From Microbacterium terregens (GTDB lineage: Bacteria; Pseudomonadota; Alphaproteobacteria; Sphingomonadales; Sphingomonadaceae): a DNA stretch of 64,000 nt. The stretch's first letter is position 1. Every line of letters starts with the position of its first letter. Below the pieces are notes generated by a model that searched no databases, had not been told where the DNA came from, and saw nothing but the letters and a program-made list of their open reading frames with translations. The translations under genes and the position numbers were made by a program. The DNA lies in NCBI RefSeq assembly GCF_027922045.1, contig NZ_BSEX01000009.1:124001-188000 (forward strand), written 5' to 3'. Of this stretch, positions 52,199-62,054 are shown in pieces.

Positions 52199-54217
52199 AT
52201 GGCGCGCTTCTGTTTCATGCTTCTGGCGGTGCTGGCGCTGCTCGGCCCGGTGGGCGCCCGCGCGCAGGCGCCGAACCAAGGGCCGCACATCGCGATCCGG
52301 CTGATCGCAGAGACGGAGACACCTGCCGCCGGCGAGACGGTCACGCTGGCGTTCGACTCCACGCCGCAGTCCGGCTGGCACGGCTATTGGCAGAACCCAG
52401 GCGACGCCGGCGTCGCCACCCGGCTCGACTGGACGCTTCCGGCAGGCGTGACGGCGGGGCCGCTGCTCTACCCGGTTCCCCAGCGGCTGACCGTCGCCGG
52501 GCTGATGAACTATGTCTATGAGGGGCCGTTCGTTCAACTCGTGCGGCTGAAGCTGCCGGAGGGACTTGCGCCCGGCACCCGCCTGCCGGTCCGGGTGCGC
52601 AGCGACTATCTGGTCTGCACCGAGCAATTGTGCGTTCCCGAACATGCCGATCTCGCGATCGAGCTCAGCGTAGGCGATGGTCGCATCGTGCCGGAGCGTC
52701 GCGCCCTTTTCGACCGGTGGCGCGCGGCGCTGCCGCGGCCACTCGGATCGCCGGCGCAGTTCGCGGTCGTGCAGGAGAGGCAGGCGGCGCGTATCCGTAT
52801 CGGCGTGCCGTTCCCCGCGAGCCAAAGCGCGGCGGACGCCTATTTCTATCCGCTCACGAAGGGCGCGCTCTCCTACAGCGCACCGCAGAAGGTGGCGCGC
52901 GACGGCGACCTGCTGGTGATCGAGACCGACGCTGCGGACGGGGCGATGAAGCGGGCGATCGAAGGCGTGCTGGCGACCGGCACCGGCCAGGCGTTCACCG
53001 TCTCCGCCCGACCCGGCGCCGTCGCGGAGCCGAGGGGGCAGGGCGGCACCATCCTGCTGGCGCTGCTCGGGGCCCTCGCCGGCGGCCTGATCCTCAACGT
53101 CATGCCCTGCGTGTTCCCGATCCTGAGCCTGAAGGCGCTGCATCTGGCGCGCGCTGGCGGGTCCGAGCGGGGCGCCCGGCATGAGGCGCTGGCCTATACG
53201 GCCGGCGTGCTGGTGACGTGCCTGGCGCTGGGCGGGGCGATGCTTGCGCTGCGCGCCGCGGGTGTCGCTGCCGGCTGGGCGTTCCAGCTCCAGGACCCCC
53301 GCGTCATCCTGCTGCTGCTGCTGCTGGTGACCGGCGTGGCGCTCAATCTCGCCGGGCTGTTCACCCTGCCGACCCCGCGGTTTGCCGGCGAGAGCGGTGT
53401 CGCCGGCGCGTTTGCCACCGGGGCGCTCGCCGCCTTTGTCGCGACGCCGTGCACCGGACCTTTCCTCGGGGCGGCGCTCGGCGCCGCGCTGGTGCTGCCG
53501 ACGCTGGCTGCGCTCGCGGTGTTCGCCGGGCTCGGGCTGGGCCTGGCATTGCCGTTCCTGCTGCTTGGCTTCGTGCCCGCGCTGCGCCGCCGCCTGCCGC
53601 GCCCCGGCGCCTGGACGGGACGGCTTCAGCGCATCCTGTCGGTGCCGATGTTCGCAACCGCGCTCGCGCTCGCCTGGATCCTCGGCCAGCAGGCGGGGGT
53701 GAACGGCATGGCCCTGGGCCTCGGCGTCGCGCTGTTGCTTGGCCTTGCGCTGTGGTGGACCGGGCTCCGCCAGGCGAGCGGCCGTCCCCGCGCCGGGTGG
53801 CCGATGCTGCCGGCCCTGCTGGTCGCAGGGCTCGCGATGGTAAGCGTCCAGCGCGCGCCCGCCCGTGCCGAGGCCGCCGTCACCGGAACCGAGCCGTTCA
53901 GCGAAGCCCGGCTCGCCGAACTCCGCGGGGCGGGCAAGCCCGTGTTCGCCTATTTCACCGCCGACTGGTGCGTCACCTGCAAGGTCAACGAGAAGACAGC
54001 GATCGAGACCACGCGCGTCCGTGACGCCTTCCGTGCCAAGGCGGTGCAGGTGCTGGTGGGCGACTGGACCGATGGCGATCCGGCGCTCGGCCGTTTCCTG
54101 GAGGCGCATGGCCGCGCCGGCGTGCCGCTCTATCTCTGGTACACGCCGGGTACCGAGGCGCCGCAGGTCCTCCCGCAACTGCTGACGGCGGACATGCTGG
54201 CCAGCTTGCCGGAGTGA
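52199..54217 (+). CDS. DsbD/ScsB-like thiol:disulfide interchange protein
   Basis: 672 residues from an ATG preceded by AAGGAAGG. Signal peptide, an N-terminal periplasmic domain with a cysteine pair (VCTEQLCVPEH), a polytopic CcdA/DsbD-like membrane domain with cysteines in NVMPCVFPILSLKA and ATPCTGPFLGAA, and a C-terminal thioredoxin domain with CVTC in FTADWCVTCKVNE. Electrons would pass from cytoplasmic thioredoxin through the membrane cysteines to periplasmic thiol proteins. The N-terminal domain resembles ScsB more than classical DsbD, so partner proteins may differ. It is divergent from the phosphatase gene. Confidence 0.88.
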   Translation: MARFCFMLLAVLALLGPVGARAQAPNQGPHIAIRLIAETETPAAGETVTLAFDSTPQSGWHGYWQNPGDAGVATRLDWTLPAGVTAGPLLYPVPQRLTVAGLMNYVYEGPFVQLVRLKLPEGLAPGTRLPVRVRSDYLVCTEQLCVPEHADLAIELSVGDGRIVPERRALFDRWRAALPRPLGSPAQFAVVQERQAARIRIGVPFPASQSAADAYFYPLTKGALSYSAPQKVARDGDLLVIETDAADGAMKRAIEGVLATGTGQAFTVSARPGAVAEPRGQGGTILLALLGALAGGLILNVMPCVFPILSLKALHLARAGGSERGARHEALAYTAGVLVTCLALGGAMLALRAAGVAAGWAFQLQDPRVILLLLLLVTGVALNLAGLFTLPTPRFAGESGVAGAFATGALAAFVATPCTGPFLGAALGAALVLPTLAALAVFAGLGLGLALPFLLLGFVPALRRRLPRPGAWTGRLQRILSVPMFATALALAWILGQQAGVNGMALGLGVALLLGLALWWTGLRQASGRPRAGWPMLPALLVAGLAMVSVQRAPARAEAAVTGTEPFSEARLAELRGAGKPVFAYFTADWCVTCKVNEKTAIETTRVRDAFRAKAVQVLVGDWTDGDPALGRFLEAHGRAGVPLYLWYTPGTEAPQVLPQLLTADMLASLPE

Positions 54218-54322
54218 ACCAGCCAGAGCGGACCAACTAAAACTTACACGGATTAGTCCACGACCGACTAGAACGAAGCTTTTCGTCTTGTGCGCCGCAC
54301 AAACCTGTCCCAGCATGGAACT

Positions 54323-55849
54323 ATGTTGCTTGCGGGAGCTTCAGCTAAGTTGATGAAGAGGGCGGCATTCGACGAGATTTGGGGCCATGGCGGACCACAG
54401 GCGCCACGGGCGGAACTGGAGGCGCTCGCGCGCTGGATGCGGGAGACGCCGGAGCGCGACCTTGGTCGAAGGCTGCAATCGGCCGAAGCCACCTTCCGCC
54501 AGCTGGGCATCACCTTCGCCGTCTATGGCGAGAGCGAAGCGGCGGAACGGATCATCCCGTTCGACATCGTGCCGCGGGCATTCCTCGCCGACGAATGGGA
54601 GCGGCTGTCGCGCGGGCTGATCCAGCGGGTTGAGGCGATCAACGCCTTCCTGAACGACATCTATGGCGAACGCCGCATCCTGAAGGAGAACATCCTTCCG
54701 CCCGAGCTGATCTGGGGCAATCCCCAGTTCCGCGCCGAAGTGGTCGGCATCCGCCCGCCGCACGACGTGTGGGCGCACATCTGCGGCATCGACCTGGTGC
54801 GCACCGGGCCAGACGAGTTCTGGGTGCTGGAGGACAATGCCCGCACCCCCTCCGGCGTCTCCTACATGCTGGAGAACCGCGAGGCGATGATCCGCCTGTG
54901 TCCGGAGCTGTTCCGCCAGATGCGCATCGCGCCGGTCGACAGCTATCCGGACCTGCTGCTGGAGACGATGCGCTCGGTGAGCCCGAACGGCTGCGGGCGC
55001 AATCCGGTGTGCGTCGTGCTCACGCCCGGCCACTTCAACTCCGCCTATTACGAGCACAGCTTCCTGGCGGATTCGATGGGCATCGAACTGGTCGAGGCCG
55101 CCGACCTGCTGGTCGACGACGACGTGGTCTACATGCAGACCATCGCCGGCCGGGTGAAGGTGGACGTGATCTACCGCCGGATCGACGACGACTTCCTCGA
55201 TCCGCTGGTGTTCCGACCGGATTCGATGCTGGGCGTCCCCGGCATCATGGCCGCCTATCGCGCCGGCAACGTCACCCTCATCAACGCGCCCGGCAACGGC
55301 ATCGCCGATGACAAGGCGATCTACAGCTACATGCCGGAGATCGTGCGCTTCTATTCCGGTGGCGAGCCGCTGCTCCCGAACGTCGAGACCTGGCGCTGCC
55401 GCGAGCCGCAGGCGCTGAAGTACGTGCTCGACAATCTCGATCAGCTGGTGGTGAAGCTGGTGGACGGCTCGGGCGGCTACGGCATGCTGGTGGGCCCCAC
55501 CGCCAGCCGCGCCGAGATCGAGGCGTTCCGCGCCGCGCTGGTCGCGGAGCCGCACCGCTATATCGCGCAGCCGACGCTCGCGCTCTCCACCGTGCCCACC
55601 ATGACCGACAAGGGGTTGAGCCCCCGCCACGTCGACTTCCGCCCCTTTGTCCTCACCGGAGGCCAGGGTGTGAAGGTGGTTCCCGGCGGCCTCACCCGCG
55701 TTGCGCTCCGCGAAGGATCGCTGGTGGTGAACTCCAGCCAGGGCGGCGGCACCAAGGACAGCTTCGTGCTGCTTCCCGACACGCCCGCACCCGCTGGAGG
55801 CCAGCAGCAGAGCCAGGACGGCATGACCCAGATGCAGGGCGAGGGCTGA
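54323..55849 (+). CDS. Circularly permuted ATP-grasp protein (type 2)
   Basis: About 508 residues. Typical blocks are FDEIWGHGG, ERIIPFDIVPRAFLADEW, INAFLNDIYGERRIL, IHVRTGPDEFWVLEDNARTP-like DLVRTGPDEFWVLEDN, LVDDDVVYMQTIAGRVKVDVIYRR and SGGYGMLVGP. They define the circularly permuted ATP-grasp family (DUF404/DUF407), thought to form peptide or amide bonds using ATP. It is first in an operon with alpha-E and transglutaminase-like genes. The start is uncertain (GTG 54290, ATG 54323 or ATG 54353). Product of the pathway is unknown. Confidence 0.9.
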   Translation: MLLAGASAKLMKRAAFDEIWGHGGPQAPRAELEALARWMRETPERDLGRRLQSAEATFRQLGITFAVYGESEAAERIIPFDIVPRAFLADEWERLSRGLIQRVEAINAFLNDIYGERRILKENILPPELIWGNPQFRAEVVGIRPPHDVWAHICGIDLVRTGPDEFWVLEDNARTPSGVSYMLENREAMIRLCPELFRQMRIAPVDSYPDLLLETMRSVSPNGCGRNPVCVVLTPGHFNSAYYEHSFLADSMGIELVEAADLLVDDDVVYMQTIAGRVKVDVIYRRIDDDFLDPLVFRPDSMLGVPGIMAAYRAGNVTLINAPGNGIADDKAIYSYMPEIVRFYSGGEPLLPNVETWRCREPQALKYVLDNLDQLVVKLVDGSGGYGMLVGPTASRAEIEAFRAALVAEPHRYIAQPTLALSTVPTMTDKGLSPRHVDFRPFVLTGGQGVKVVPGGLTRVALREGSLVVNSSQGGGTKDSFVLLPDTPAPAGGQQQSQDGMTQMQGEG

Positions 55850-55853
55850 CGCG

Positions 55854-56795
55854 ATGGCGATGCTCTCCCGCACCGCGGCCTCGCTCTACTGGCTCGGCCG
55901 CTATGTCGAGCGCGCCGACTTCATCGCGCGGCTGGTGGAGGCGACAGTCCGCCTCGACGCACTCTCCGCCCGCCCGGCGGGCGACGCGGCCTGGGCGAGC
56001 GCGCTCAGCGTCACCTATACCGAGGATGCGTTTGTCGAGACCGGCCTGTCGGTGACGCAGGCGCATGTCGCCCGCTTCCTCACCTGCGACCGCAGCCACC
56101 CAGGTTCGATCCTCTGGTGCCTGGATGTGGCGCGCAACAATGCCAAGGCGGTGCGCACCGCGCTCACCCGCGACGCGTTCTCGGCGATCAACCGCGCCTG
56201 GTTGCAGTTCAACACGCCGACCGCGGGCGATGAGCCGGCCGAGGTGCTGGGCCTCGTCGAGGGGATCAAGGCGGAGACGCGCGGGTTCGAAGGCGCCGTC
56301 CATCGCATGATGAAGAACGAGGCGACCTGGTTCATCCAGCTGGGCGCCGCGATCGAGCGGGCCGATAACACTGCGCGGCTGATCGACGTGAAATACCACC
56401 TGCTGCTGCCGGAAGGCGAAAAGGTCGGCGGCGTCGTGGATCGTGACCAGTGGACCACCATCCTCCAGACCGTCTCCGCCGTCACCGCCTACCGCTGGCT
56501 GTATAACGAGGGGCTGCGGCCCAGTCTCGTGATCGAGCTGCTGCTGTCGCGCGGCGAAGTCCCCCGCAGCCTTGCCGCCTGCGTGGCCGAGACGGTGGAG
56601 ATGCTCAATCTGCTGGGCAAGCGCGCCGGCCTGCAGGGGGAGGCCGATCGCATGGCCCGCACCCGGCTCGCGCGCATGCAGAAGACGCGCGCAGACGAAG
56701 TCATCGTCAGCGGTCTCCATGAGTATCTGAATGCCTTCATTCGGGAGAACGCGATGCTCGACGCCGCAATCGCCCGCCAGTTCCGGTTCATCTGA
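55854..56795 (+). CDS. Alpha-E domain protein (DUF403)
   Basis: 313 residues, nearly all helical. MLSRTAASLYWLGRYVERADF is the family signature, and FIQLGAAIERADNTARLIDVKYH repeats it in the second half. Alpha-E proteins are almost always encoded between a circularly permuted ATP-grasp protein and a transglutaminase-like protein, as here, and are thought to bind the peptide intermediate or scaffold the others. The start follows the upstream stop by four bases and the stop overlaps the next start (TGATG). Confidence 0.92.
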   Translation: MAMLSRTAASLYWLGRYVERADFIARLVEATVRLDALSARPAGDAAWASALSVTYTEDAFVETGLSVTQAHVARFLTCDRSHPGSILWCLDVARNNAKAVRTALTRDAFSAINRAWLQFNTPTAGDEPAEVLGLVEGIKAETRGFEGAVHRMMKNEATWFIQLGAAIERADNTARLIDVKYHLLLPEGEKVGGVVDRDQWTTILQTVSAVTAYRWLYNEGLRPSLVIELLLSRGEVPRSLAACVAETVEMLNLLGKRAGLQGEADRMARTRLARMQKTRADEVIVSGLHEYLNAFIRENAMLDAAIARQFRFI

Positions 56796-57610
56796 TGCGC
56801 ATCGAGGTCGAACACCACAGCCGCTACCGCTTCACCGAGCCGCAGGCTCGGGTGGTGCAGTTGCTGCGCATGTTCCCAGACGACACCGTCAACCAAACGG
56901 TGGTCGCCTGGCGGATCGACGTGGACTGCGATGCTCGGCTGCGCGAGAGCCGCGACGGCTACGGCAACCTCACGCGCATGCTCTATGCCGAGGGGCCGCT
57001 GGAGACGATCGGCATCACCATCTCGGGTGAGGTGCTGCTGAGCGAGAACCGCCGCTGCCTCGACGGTGCGGACGAGCCGCTGCCGCCCGCCTTCTATCTC
57101 CGCACAACCCCGCTGTCGGCGGCGGATGCGGCCATGACGGCATTCGCGCAGGAAGCTGCGGGCAGCGGGTCGGACGACGCGCGCGCGGCCCGGATTACCG
57201 AGGCGCTGCACGGCCGCTTCTCGATCGAACGCCGCCGCGGCGACGGTGTGCTGCCGGCCGCGGAGGCCTTTGCCGGGGATCGCGCGAGTCCGCGCGACCT
57301 GGCTCAAGTTCTGGTTGGCTGCCTGCGCGCGATCGGCCTGCCGGCGCGCTATGTCTCGGGATACAGCCTCGGCGGCTGCGCGCGGCGCGAGCGTCCGGCG
57401 CCGCATGGCTGGGCGGAGGTGTTCCTGGACGGGCAGGGGTGGCAGATGCTCGATCCTACCGTCGGCGGAGCTCCAGGCCTCGACTATGTCCGGGTCGCCG
57501 CCGCTCTCGACAGCGCCGGCGCGGCGCCGATCTCCGGCACGCGCATCGGCCACGGCGACGAGGAACTCGACGTGGACGTGGCGGTCGGCTTGCTCGGCCG
57601 CGAAGGCTGA
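56795..57610 (+). CDS. Transglutaminase-like protein without the catalytic cysteine
   Basis: 271 residues. The N-terminal beta domain (EVEHHSRYRFTEPQARVVQLLRM) and the core domain are those of bacterial transglutaminase-like proteases. His (HGWAEVFLDGQGW) and Asp (LDPTVGG) of the triad are in place. The helix that normally reads GVCxDxAH is ASPRDLAQ, with proline at the cysteine position, so the thiol is missing. Fold and operon position are otherwise normal. It may bind rather than cleave substrate. The gene is the last of the three-gene set and its stop faces the bpt gene 27 bases away. Confidence 0.85.
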   Translation: MRIEVEHHSRYRFTEPQARVVQLLRMFPDDTVNQTVVAWRIDVDCDARLRESRDGYGNLTRMLYAEGPLETIGITISGEVLLSENRRCLDGADEPLPPAFYLRTTPLSAADAAMTAFAQEAAGSGSDDARAARITEALHGRFSIERRRGDGVLPAAEAFAGDRASPRDLAQVLVGCLRAIGLPARYVSGYSLGGCARRERPAPHGWAEVFLDGQGWQMLDPTVGGAPGLDYVRVAAALDSAGAAPISGTRIGHGDEELDVDVAVGLLGREG

Positions 57611-57637
57611 GCCGGGACGCCCCCGCCACGTGGAAGG

Positions 57638-58417
57638 TCAGGCGAGGACAGCTGCCTCCAAGGGACTCGCGGGCACGGTTTCCATGTCCTCCAGCCGCGT
57701 CCACCCGGCCGGCCCCAGCGCCTCGAGCGGGCGGTAGCGGGTCTTGTACGCCATCCGCGCCGACCCCTTCACCCAATAGCCGAGATAGACATAGGGGAGG
57801 CCCGTCGCCCGCGCGCGCAGGATGTGGTCCAGGATGATGTAGGTGCCCAACCCCGGACGCAACGGATCGTCGGTACGGAAGAAGCTGTAGATCATCGACA
57901 GCCCGTCCGCGTGCTGGTCGGTGATGCAGGCGCCCACCAGCGCCCCCGGCCGCCCATCGACGCTCGGCTCGCGATATTCGATGATGTGCGAGTTGACGGG
58001 CGTCTGCTCGACCATGTCGGCATAGTCGCTCTCGTCCATCATCGTCATGCCGCCGCCCGGATGCCGTGCGGAGAGATAGCGGCGCAGCAGCTGGAACTGC
58101 TCGTCGGTGGCCCAGGGGCGGCAGGCGGTGACCACCAGGTCGCTGTAGCGCCGTCGCAGCTTGCGCTGAGTCGCATTCAGCTGGAATTCGCCCGCGACCA
58201 CCCGCACCGAAACGCAGGCGGTGCAGCTGCCGCAGCTGGGGCGATAGGCGACCGACTGGCTGCGGCGAAAGCCGATGCGGCCGAGCGCATCGTTGAGCTC
58301 GCCCGCATGGGGACCGGTCAATTCGGTGAAGACCTTCCGCTCCTGCCGGTCGGGCAGATAGGGGCAGGGCGAGGGGCTGGTGACGAAGAAACGCGGAAAC
58401 CGAAACGGAGCTGTCAC
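57638..58417 (-). CDS. bpt: Aspartate/glutamate leucyltransferase (N-end rule)
   Basis: 259 residues from a GTG; the usual family start region is [46 protein letters not shown] holds the conserved cysteine group, and [17 protein letters not shown] is the C-terminal signature. Bpt transfers leucine from Leu-tRNA to N-terminal Asp or Glu of proteins, marking them for ClpS/ClpAP degradation. Length is normal. The frame runs further upstream but without conservation. Confidence 0.9.
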   Translation of the reverse strand: MTAPFRFPRFFVTSPSPCPYLPDRQERKVFTELTGPHAGELNDALGRIGFRRSQSVAYRPSCGSCTACVSVRVVAGEFQLNATQRKLRRRYSDLVVTACRPWATDEQFQLLRRYLSARHPGGGMTMMDESDYADMVEQTPVNSHIIEYREPSVDGRPGALVGACITDQHADGLSMIYSFFRTDDPLRPGLGTYIILDHILRARATGLPYVYLGYWVKGSARMAYKTRYRPLEALGPAGWTRLEDMETVPASPLEAAVLA

Positions 58418-58599
58418 CTCTCGACCCTTCCACCGCCGTTCCGCGGACTTGTCCTGAAGCGGGATTATGGAACGTGCCGCCGCCAGATGCAAAGTCGTTT
58501 ACCATCAAAACGGCGTCGCAATCTGAAACAGGTTGCCGAAGCCCACGAATAGCTGCGGCACCGCTGGCGCCCGGCTGCGCAAAACCCTATGCGGCGGCC

Positions 58600-59463
58600 A
58601 TGAAGATCGCATTCATCGGCATGGGCGTCATGGGCGCCCCGATGGCGGGCCACCTGGTGCGCGCCGGGCACGAGGTCACCGTCTATAATCGCACCCGCGC
58701 CAAGGCGGATGCCTGGGCGAAACAGCATGGCGGCAGCGTCGCGGGTTCCCCCGCCGAAGCAGCCGAGGGCGCGGACGCGGTGCTCGCCTGCGTCGGCAAC
58801 GATGCGGACCTGGAGCAGGTGACGCTGGGCGCCGACGGCGCCTTTGCCGCGATGCGCCCGGGCGCGTTGTTTGCCGACCACACCACCGTCTCCGCCGCCA
58901 TCGCCCGCCGCCTCGCGGACGATGGAGCAGCGCGCAATCTGCTGGTGCTCGACGCGCCCGTGTCGGGCGGACAGGCGGGTGCCGAAAAGGGCGCGCTCTC
59001 GATCATGTGCGGCGGCTCGGCGGAGGCGATGGCCGCGGCCGAACCGATCTTCCAGAGCTATGCCGCCCGGATCGTCCATGTCGGCGCGGCCGGCGCCGGC
59101 CAGACGACCAAGATGGTCAACCAGATCTGCATCGCCGGCGTGCTCGGCGGCTTAAGCGAGGCGCTGCGCTTTGCCCAGGCATCCGATCTCGATCTCGCCA
59201 AGGTGTTCGACGCCATCTCGGGCGGCGCGGCGCAGAGCTGGCAGATGGTCAACCGCTGGGGGACCATGGCGGAGGACCAGTTCGACTTCGGCTTCGCCAT
59301 CGACTGGATGCGCAAGGACCTGGGCCTCGCGCTTGACGAAGCGCGCAGCAACGGTGCGAGCCTGCCGGTCTCGGCCCTGGTCGATCAATGGTATGGCGAG
59401 GTGCAGAAGATGGGCGGCGGCCGCCAGGACACGAGCGCACTGGTGCGGAGGCTCGCCAAGTGA
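58600..59463 (+). CDS. NAD(P)-dependent oxidoreductase, 3-hydroxyisobutyrate dehydrogenase family
   Basis: 287 residues. The N-terminal Rossmann motif is FIGMGVMGAPMAGHL, followed by VYNRTRAKADAW for cofactor choice (Asn-Arg-Thr favours NADP). DAPVSGGQAGAEKGALSIMCGG is the substrate-binding signature, and GAGQTTKMVNQICIAG holds the catalytic Lys. It would oxidise a short beta-hydroxyacid or reduce the matching semialdehyde. Its stop overlaps the start of the amidohydrolase gene (GTGA), so the two may act in one pathway. Confidence 0.9.
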   Translation: MKIAFIGMGVMGAPMAGHLVRAGHEVTVYNRTRAKADAWAKQHGGSVAGSPAEAAEGADAVLACVGNDADLEQVTLGADGAFAAMRPGALFADHTTVSAAIARRLADDGAARNLLVLDAPVSGGQAGAEKGALSIMCGGSAEAMAAAEPIFQSYAARIVHVGAAGAGQTTKMVNQICIAGVLGGLSEALRFAQASDLDLAKVFDAISGGAAQSWQMVNRWGTMAEDQFDFGFAIDWMRKDLGLALDEARSNGASLPVSALVDQWYGEVQKMGGGRQDTSALVRRLAK

Positions 59464-61127
59464 GCATGAAGCGCTGGACCGCCGCGCTCCTCGCCTCGCT
59501 GCTCGCCACGGCACCGGCGCATGCCGACGCGCTGGTCGAGAACGTCAACGGTGTCGCACTCGACGCACGCGGCAATGTCGTGCGCTTCGTCGGCGTGCTG
59601 ATCGGGCCGGACGGCAAGATCACCAAGCTGCTCAAGAAGGGCGACAAGCGGCCGGAAAAGCTCGACTGGCGCAGCGACATGAAGGGGCGGGTGCTGATCC
59701 CCGGCATGATCGACGCGCACGGCCACTTCATGGAACTGGGCTTCCGCGCGCTCCAGCTCGATCTGTCGAAGACCCGCTCGCTGGCGGAGGCGCAGGCAGC
59801 GATCGCGCATTACGCCCAGGCGAACAGCAACCGCCCGTGGATCGTCGGGGGCGGCTGGAACCAGGAAGTCTGGGGCCAGGGCTTTCCGACCGCCGCTGAC
59901 CTCGACGTCGCCTATCGCGACAAGCCGGTGGTGCTCGCCCGCGCGGACGGGCACGCCGTGTGGGTCAATTCGGCCGCATTGAAGGCGGCAGGCATCACCG
60001 CAAAGACGGTGGCCCCGGCAGGCGGCCGCATCGAGAAGCTGCCGAACGGCCAGCCGAGCGGCGTGCTGGTCGATGCGGCGATGTCGCTGGTCGACAGCCA
60101 TGTGCCGAAGCCGTCGCCGCGCGAGCGCAACGCCGCCTTCCTCAAGGCGCAGGAACTGCTGCTGTCGAACGGGATCACCGCGACCGCGGACATGGGCACC
60201 ACGCTCGACGACTGGCTGACCTTCCGCCGCATGGGCGACATCGGCCAGCTGCGCGTGCGCATCATGAGCTATTCGGCCGGCGTCGACGTGGCGCTCCAGG
60301 TTGGCGGCAACGCGCCGACGCCCTGGCTCTATGCAGACAAGCTGCGCATGGGCGGCATCAAGCTCTATGCCGATGGCGCGCTCGGCTCGCGCGGCGCCTG
60401 GCTCAAGCGGCCGTATGCCGATGCCGCCAAGGAAACCGGCCTCGGCTTCCTTGCCGACGACCAGCTGCTCAACCTGATGAGCCGCGGCGCAATGGACGGC
60501 TTCCAGATCGCCATCCACGCGATCGGGGATCGCGCCAACACCCAGGCGCTCGACGCGATCGAAGAGATCGGCTCGACCTACAAGGACGATCGCCGCTGGC
60601 GCATCGAGCATGCGCAGATCGTCGACCCCATGGACCTGCCGCGCTTCGGCCGCAACGGCATCATCCCGTCGATGCAGCCGGTGCACCAGACGTCGGACCG
60701 CCTGATGGTCGAGGCCCGCCTGGGGCCGGACCGGCTCGCCGGCGCCTATTCCTGGGCGAGCCTGCTCAAGCAGAGCGGCCACATCGCCTTCGGCTCCGAC
60801 TATCCGGTGGAGAACCCGAACCCCTTCGTCGGCTGGGCGGCCGCCTTCACGCGCCAGGATCCGCAGGGGCAGCCGCCCGGTGGCTGGCAGCCGCAGGAAG
60901 CGGTCAGCCGGCTGGAGGCGTGGCGCGGCTTCACCAGCGATGCGGCCTATGCGGGCTTTGCCGAAAAGCGTTTCGGCACGCTGGCGCCGGGCATGCGCGC
61001 GGACTTCTTGATCGTCGATCGCGATCCGAGCGAAGCGACGCCCGAGGCGCTGCGCGAGACCCGCGTGCTGGAGACCTGGGTCGGTGGTGAAAAAATGTGG
61101 AGCGGCTCGGGCTCGGCGCCGCGCTGA
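59460..61127 (+). CDS. Exported amidohydrolase, YtcJ-like
   Basis: 555 residues from a GTG eight bases after GGAGG; an ATG two codons later is the alternative. A signal peptide (cleavage after AHA, about residue 21-22) is followed by the metal-dependent hydrolase barrel. Metal-site motifs are IDAHGHFMELG (HxH), AIHAIGDRANTQ, RRWRIEHAQIVD and FGSDYPVENPNPFVGW. This arrangement marks the YtcJ/DUF1935-type group of amidohydrolases, acting on amide or formamide bonds. Substrate unknown. Likely periplasmic. Confidence 0.9.
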   Translation: MSMKRWTAALLASLLATAPAHADALVENVNGVALDARGNVVRFVGVLIGPDGKITKLLKKGDKRPEKLDWRSDMKGRVLIPGMIDAHGHFMELGFRALQLDLSKTRSLAEAQAAIAHYAQANSNRPWIVGGGWNQEVWGQGFPTAADLDVAYRDKPVVLARADGHAVWVNSAALKAAGITAKTVAPAGGRIEKLPNGQPSGVLVDAAMSLVDSHVPKPSPRERNAAFLKAQELLLSNGITATADMGTTLDDWLTFRRMGDIGQLRVRIMSYSAGVDVALQVGGNAPTPWLYADKLRMGGIKLYADGALGSRGAWLKRPYADAAKETGLGFLADDQLLNLMSRGAMDGFQIAIHAIGDRANTQALDAIEEIGSTYKDDRRWRIEHAQIVDPMDLPRFGRNGIIPSMQPVHQTSDRLMVEARLGPDRLAGAYSWASLLKQSGHIAFGSDYPVENPNPFVGWAAAFTRQDPQGQPPGGWQPQEAVSRLEAWRGFTSDAAYAGFAEKRFGTLAPGMRADFLIVDRDPSEATPEALRETRVLETWVGGEKMWSGSGSAPR

Positions 61128-61195
61128 CCCATCTGCCTTCTCGTGCGTTCGTTGGGGGTAGGGGCCGCGCGCCCCACCCCAGCGGAGGAGAAGGC

Positions 61196-61975
61196 ATGAT
61201 CCGGCTGTTTCACGTCAGCGACGTCCATTTCGGCGCGGAGGACCGGGCCGCCGTTGCCTGGTTCGATCGCGCGGTGAAGGCGGAAAAGCCGGACGCGATC
61301 ATCATGACCGGCGACCTGACGATGCGCGCGCGCTCCCGCGAGTTCGAGCAGGCCTCGGCGTGGCTGGAGGGGCTGCAACGGCCGACCACGGTGGAGGTCG
61401 GCAACCACGACCTGCCGTACTTCAACCCCTTCGCGCGCTTCCTGATGCCCTATCACCGCTACAAGCAGCTCGAACGCGTCATCGAGCAGCCGCTCGACAT
61501 CCGGGGCGTCACCGTGGTGCCGCTCAAGACCACCGCCCGCTTCCAGATGCGGTTCAACTGGTCGAAGGGCTTCGTCGGCAAAAAGGCGCTGCAGGCGTCG
61601 CTCGGGCTGCTCGACGCCGTGCCGAAGGGCGACCTGGTGTTCGTGGCGGCCCACCACCCGCTGATCGAGGCCGGCACCCGATCGACCGGCAAGACGCGAC
61701 ATGGGCGGGAGGCGCTGGAGGCGCTGGCGGCAGCGGGCGTCGACGCGGTGCTCTCGGGTCACGTCCACGACCCCTTCGACGTGGAGGAGGTCGTCAACGG
61801 CCGCACGATCCGCTTGGTGGGCGCGGGAACGCTGTCGGTGCGCACCCGCGACAACCCGCCGTCGTTCAACGAGATCCGTATCCAGGACGGCAAGTTCGAG
61901 ACCATCGCCCGCCGCATGGGCGAGGCCGATTATACGGTCACCGAGCCGCAGGTCGCCGCCGAGCCGGTGGGCTGA
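61196..61975 (+). CDS. Calcineurin-like metallophosphoesterase
   Basis: 259 residues, ATG after GGAGGAGAAGG. The metal-binding motifs are complete and in order: SDVHFG, TGDLT, VGNHD, AAHHPL and SGHVHDPF. It would hydrolyse a phosphodiester or monoester with two metal ions; the layout is close to the cyclic-nucleotide phosphodiesterase CpdA group but the exact substrate cannot be read. No signal peptide, so cytoplasmic. Confidence 0.9.
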   Translation: MIRLFHVSDVHFGAEDRAAVAWFDRAVKAEKPDAIIMTGDLTMRARSREFEQASAWLEGLQRPTTVEVGNHDLPYFNPFARFLMPYHRYKQLERVIEQPLDIRGVTVVPLKTTARFQMRFNWSKGFVGKKALQASLGLLDAVPKGDLVFVAAHHPLIEAGTRSTGKTRHGREALEALAAAGVDAVLSGHVHDPFDVEEVVNGRTIRLVGAGTLSVRTRDNPPSFNEIRIQDGKFETIARRMGEADYTVTEPQVAAEPVG

Positions 61976-62054
61976 CGGCGGCCCACCTCAGGGTACCCGA
62001 ACCCCACGGTGCGAGGCCTCTGAGAAACGGGGGCGGCCGTGCTTTGGTCAACCC

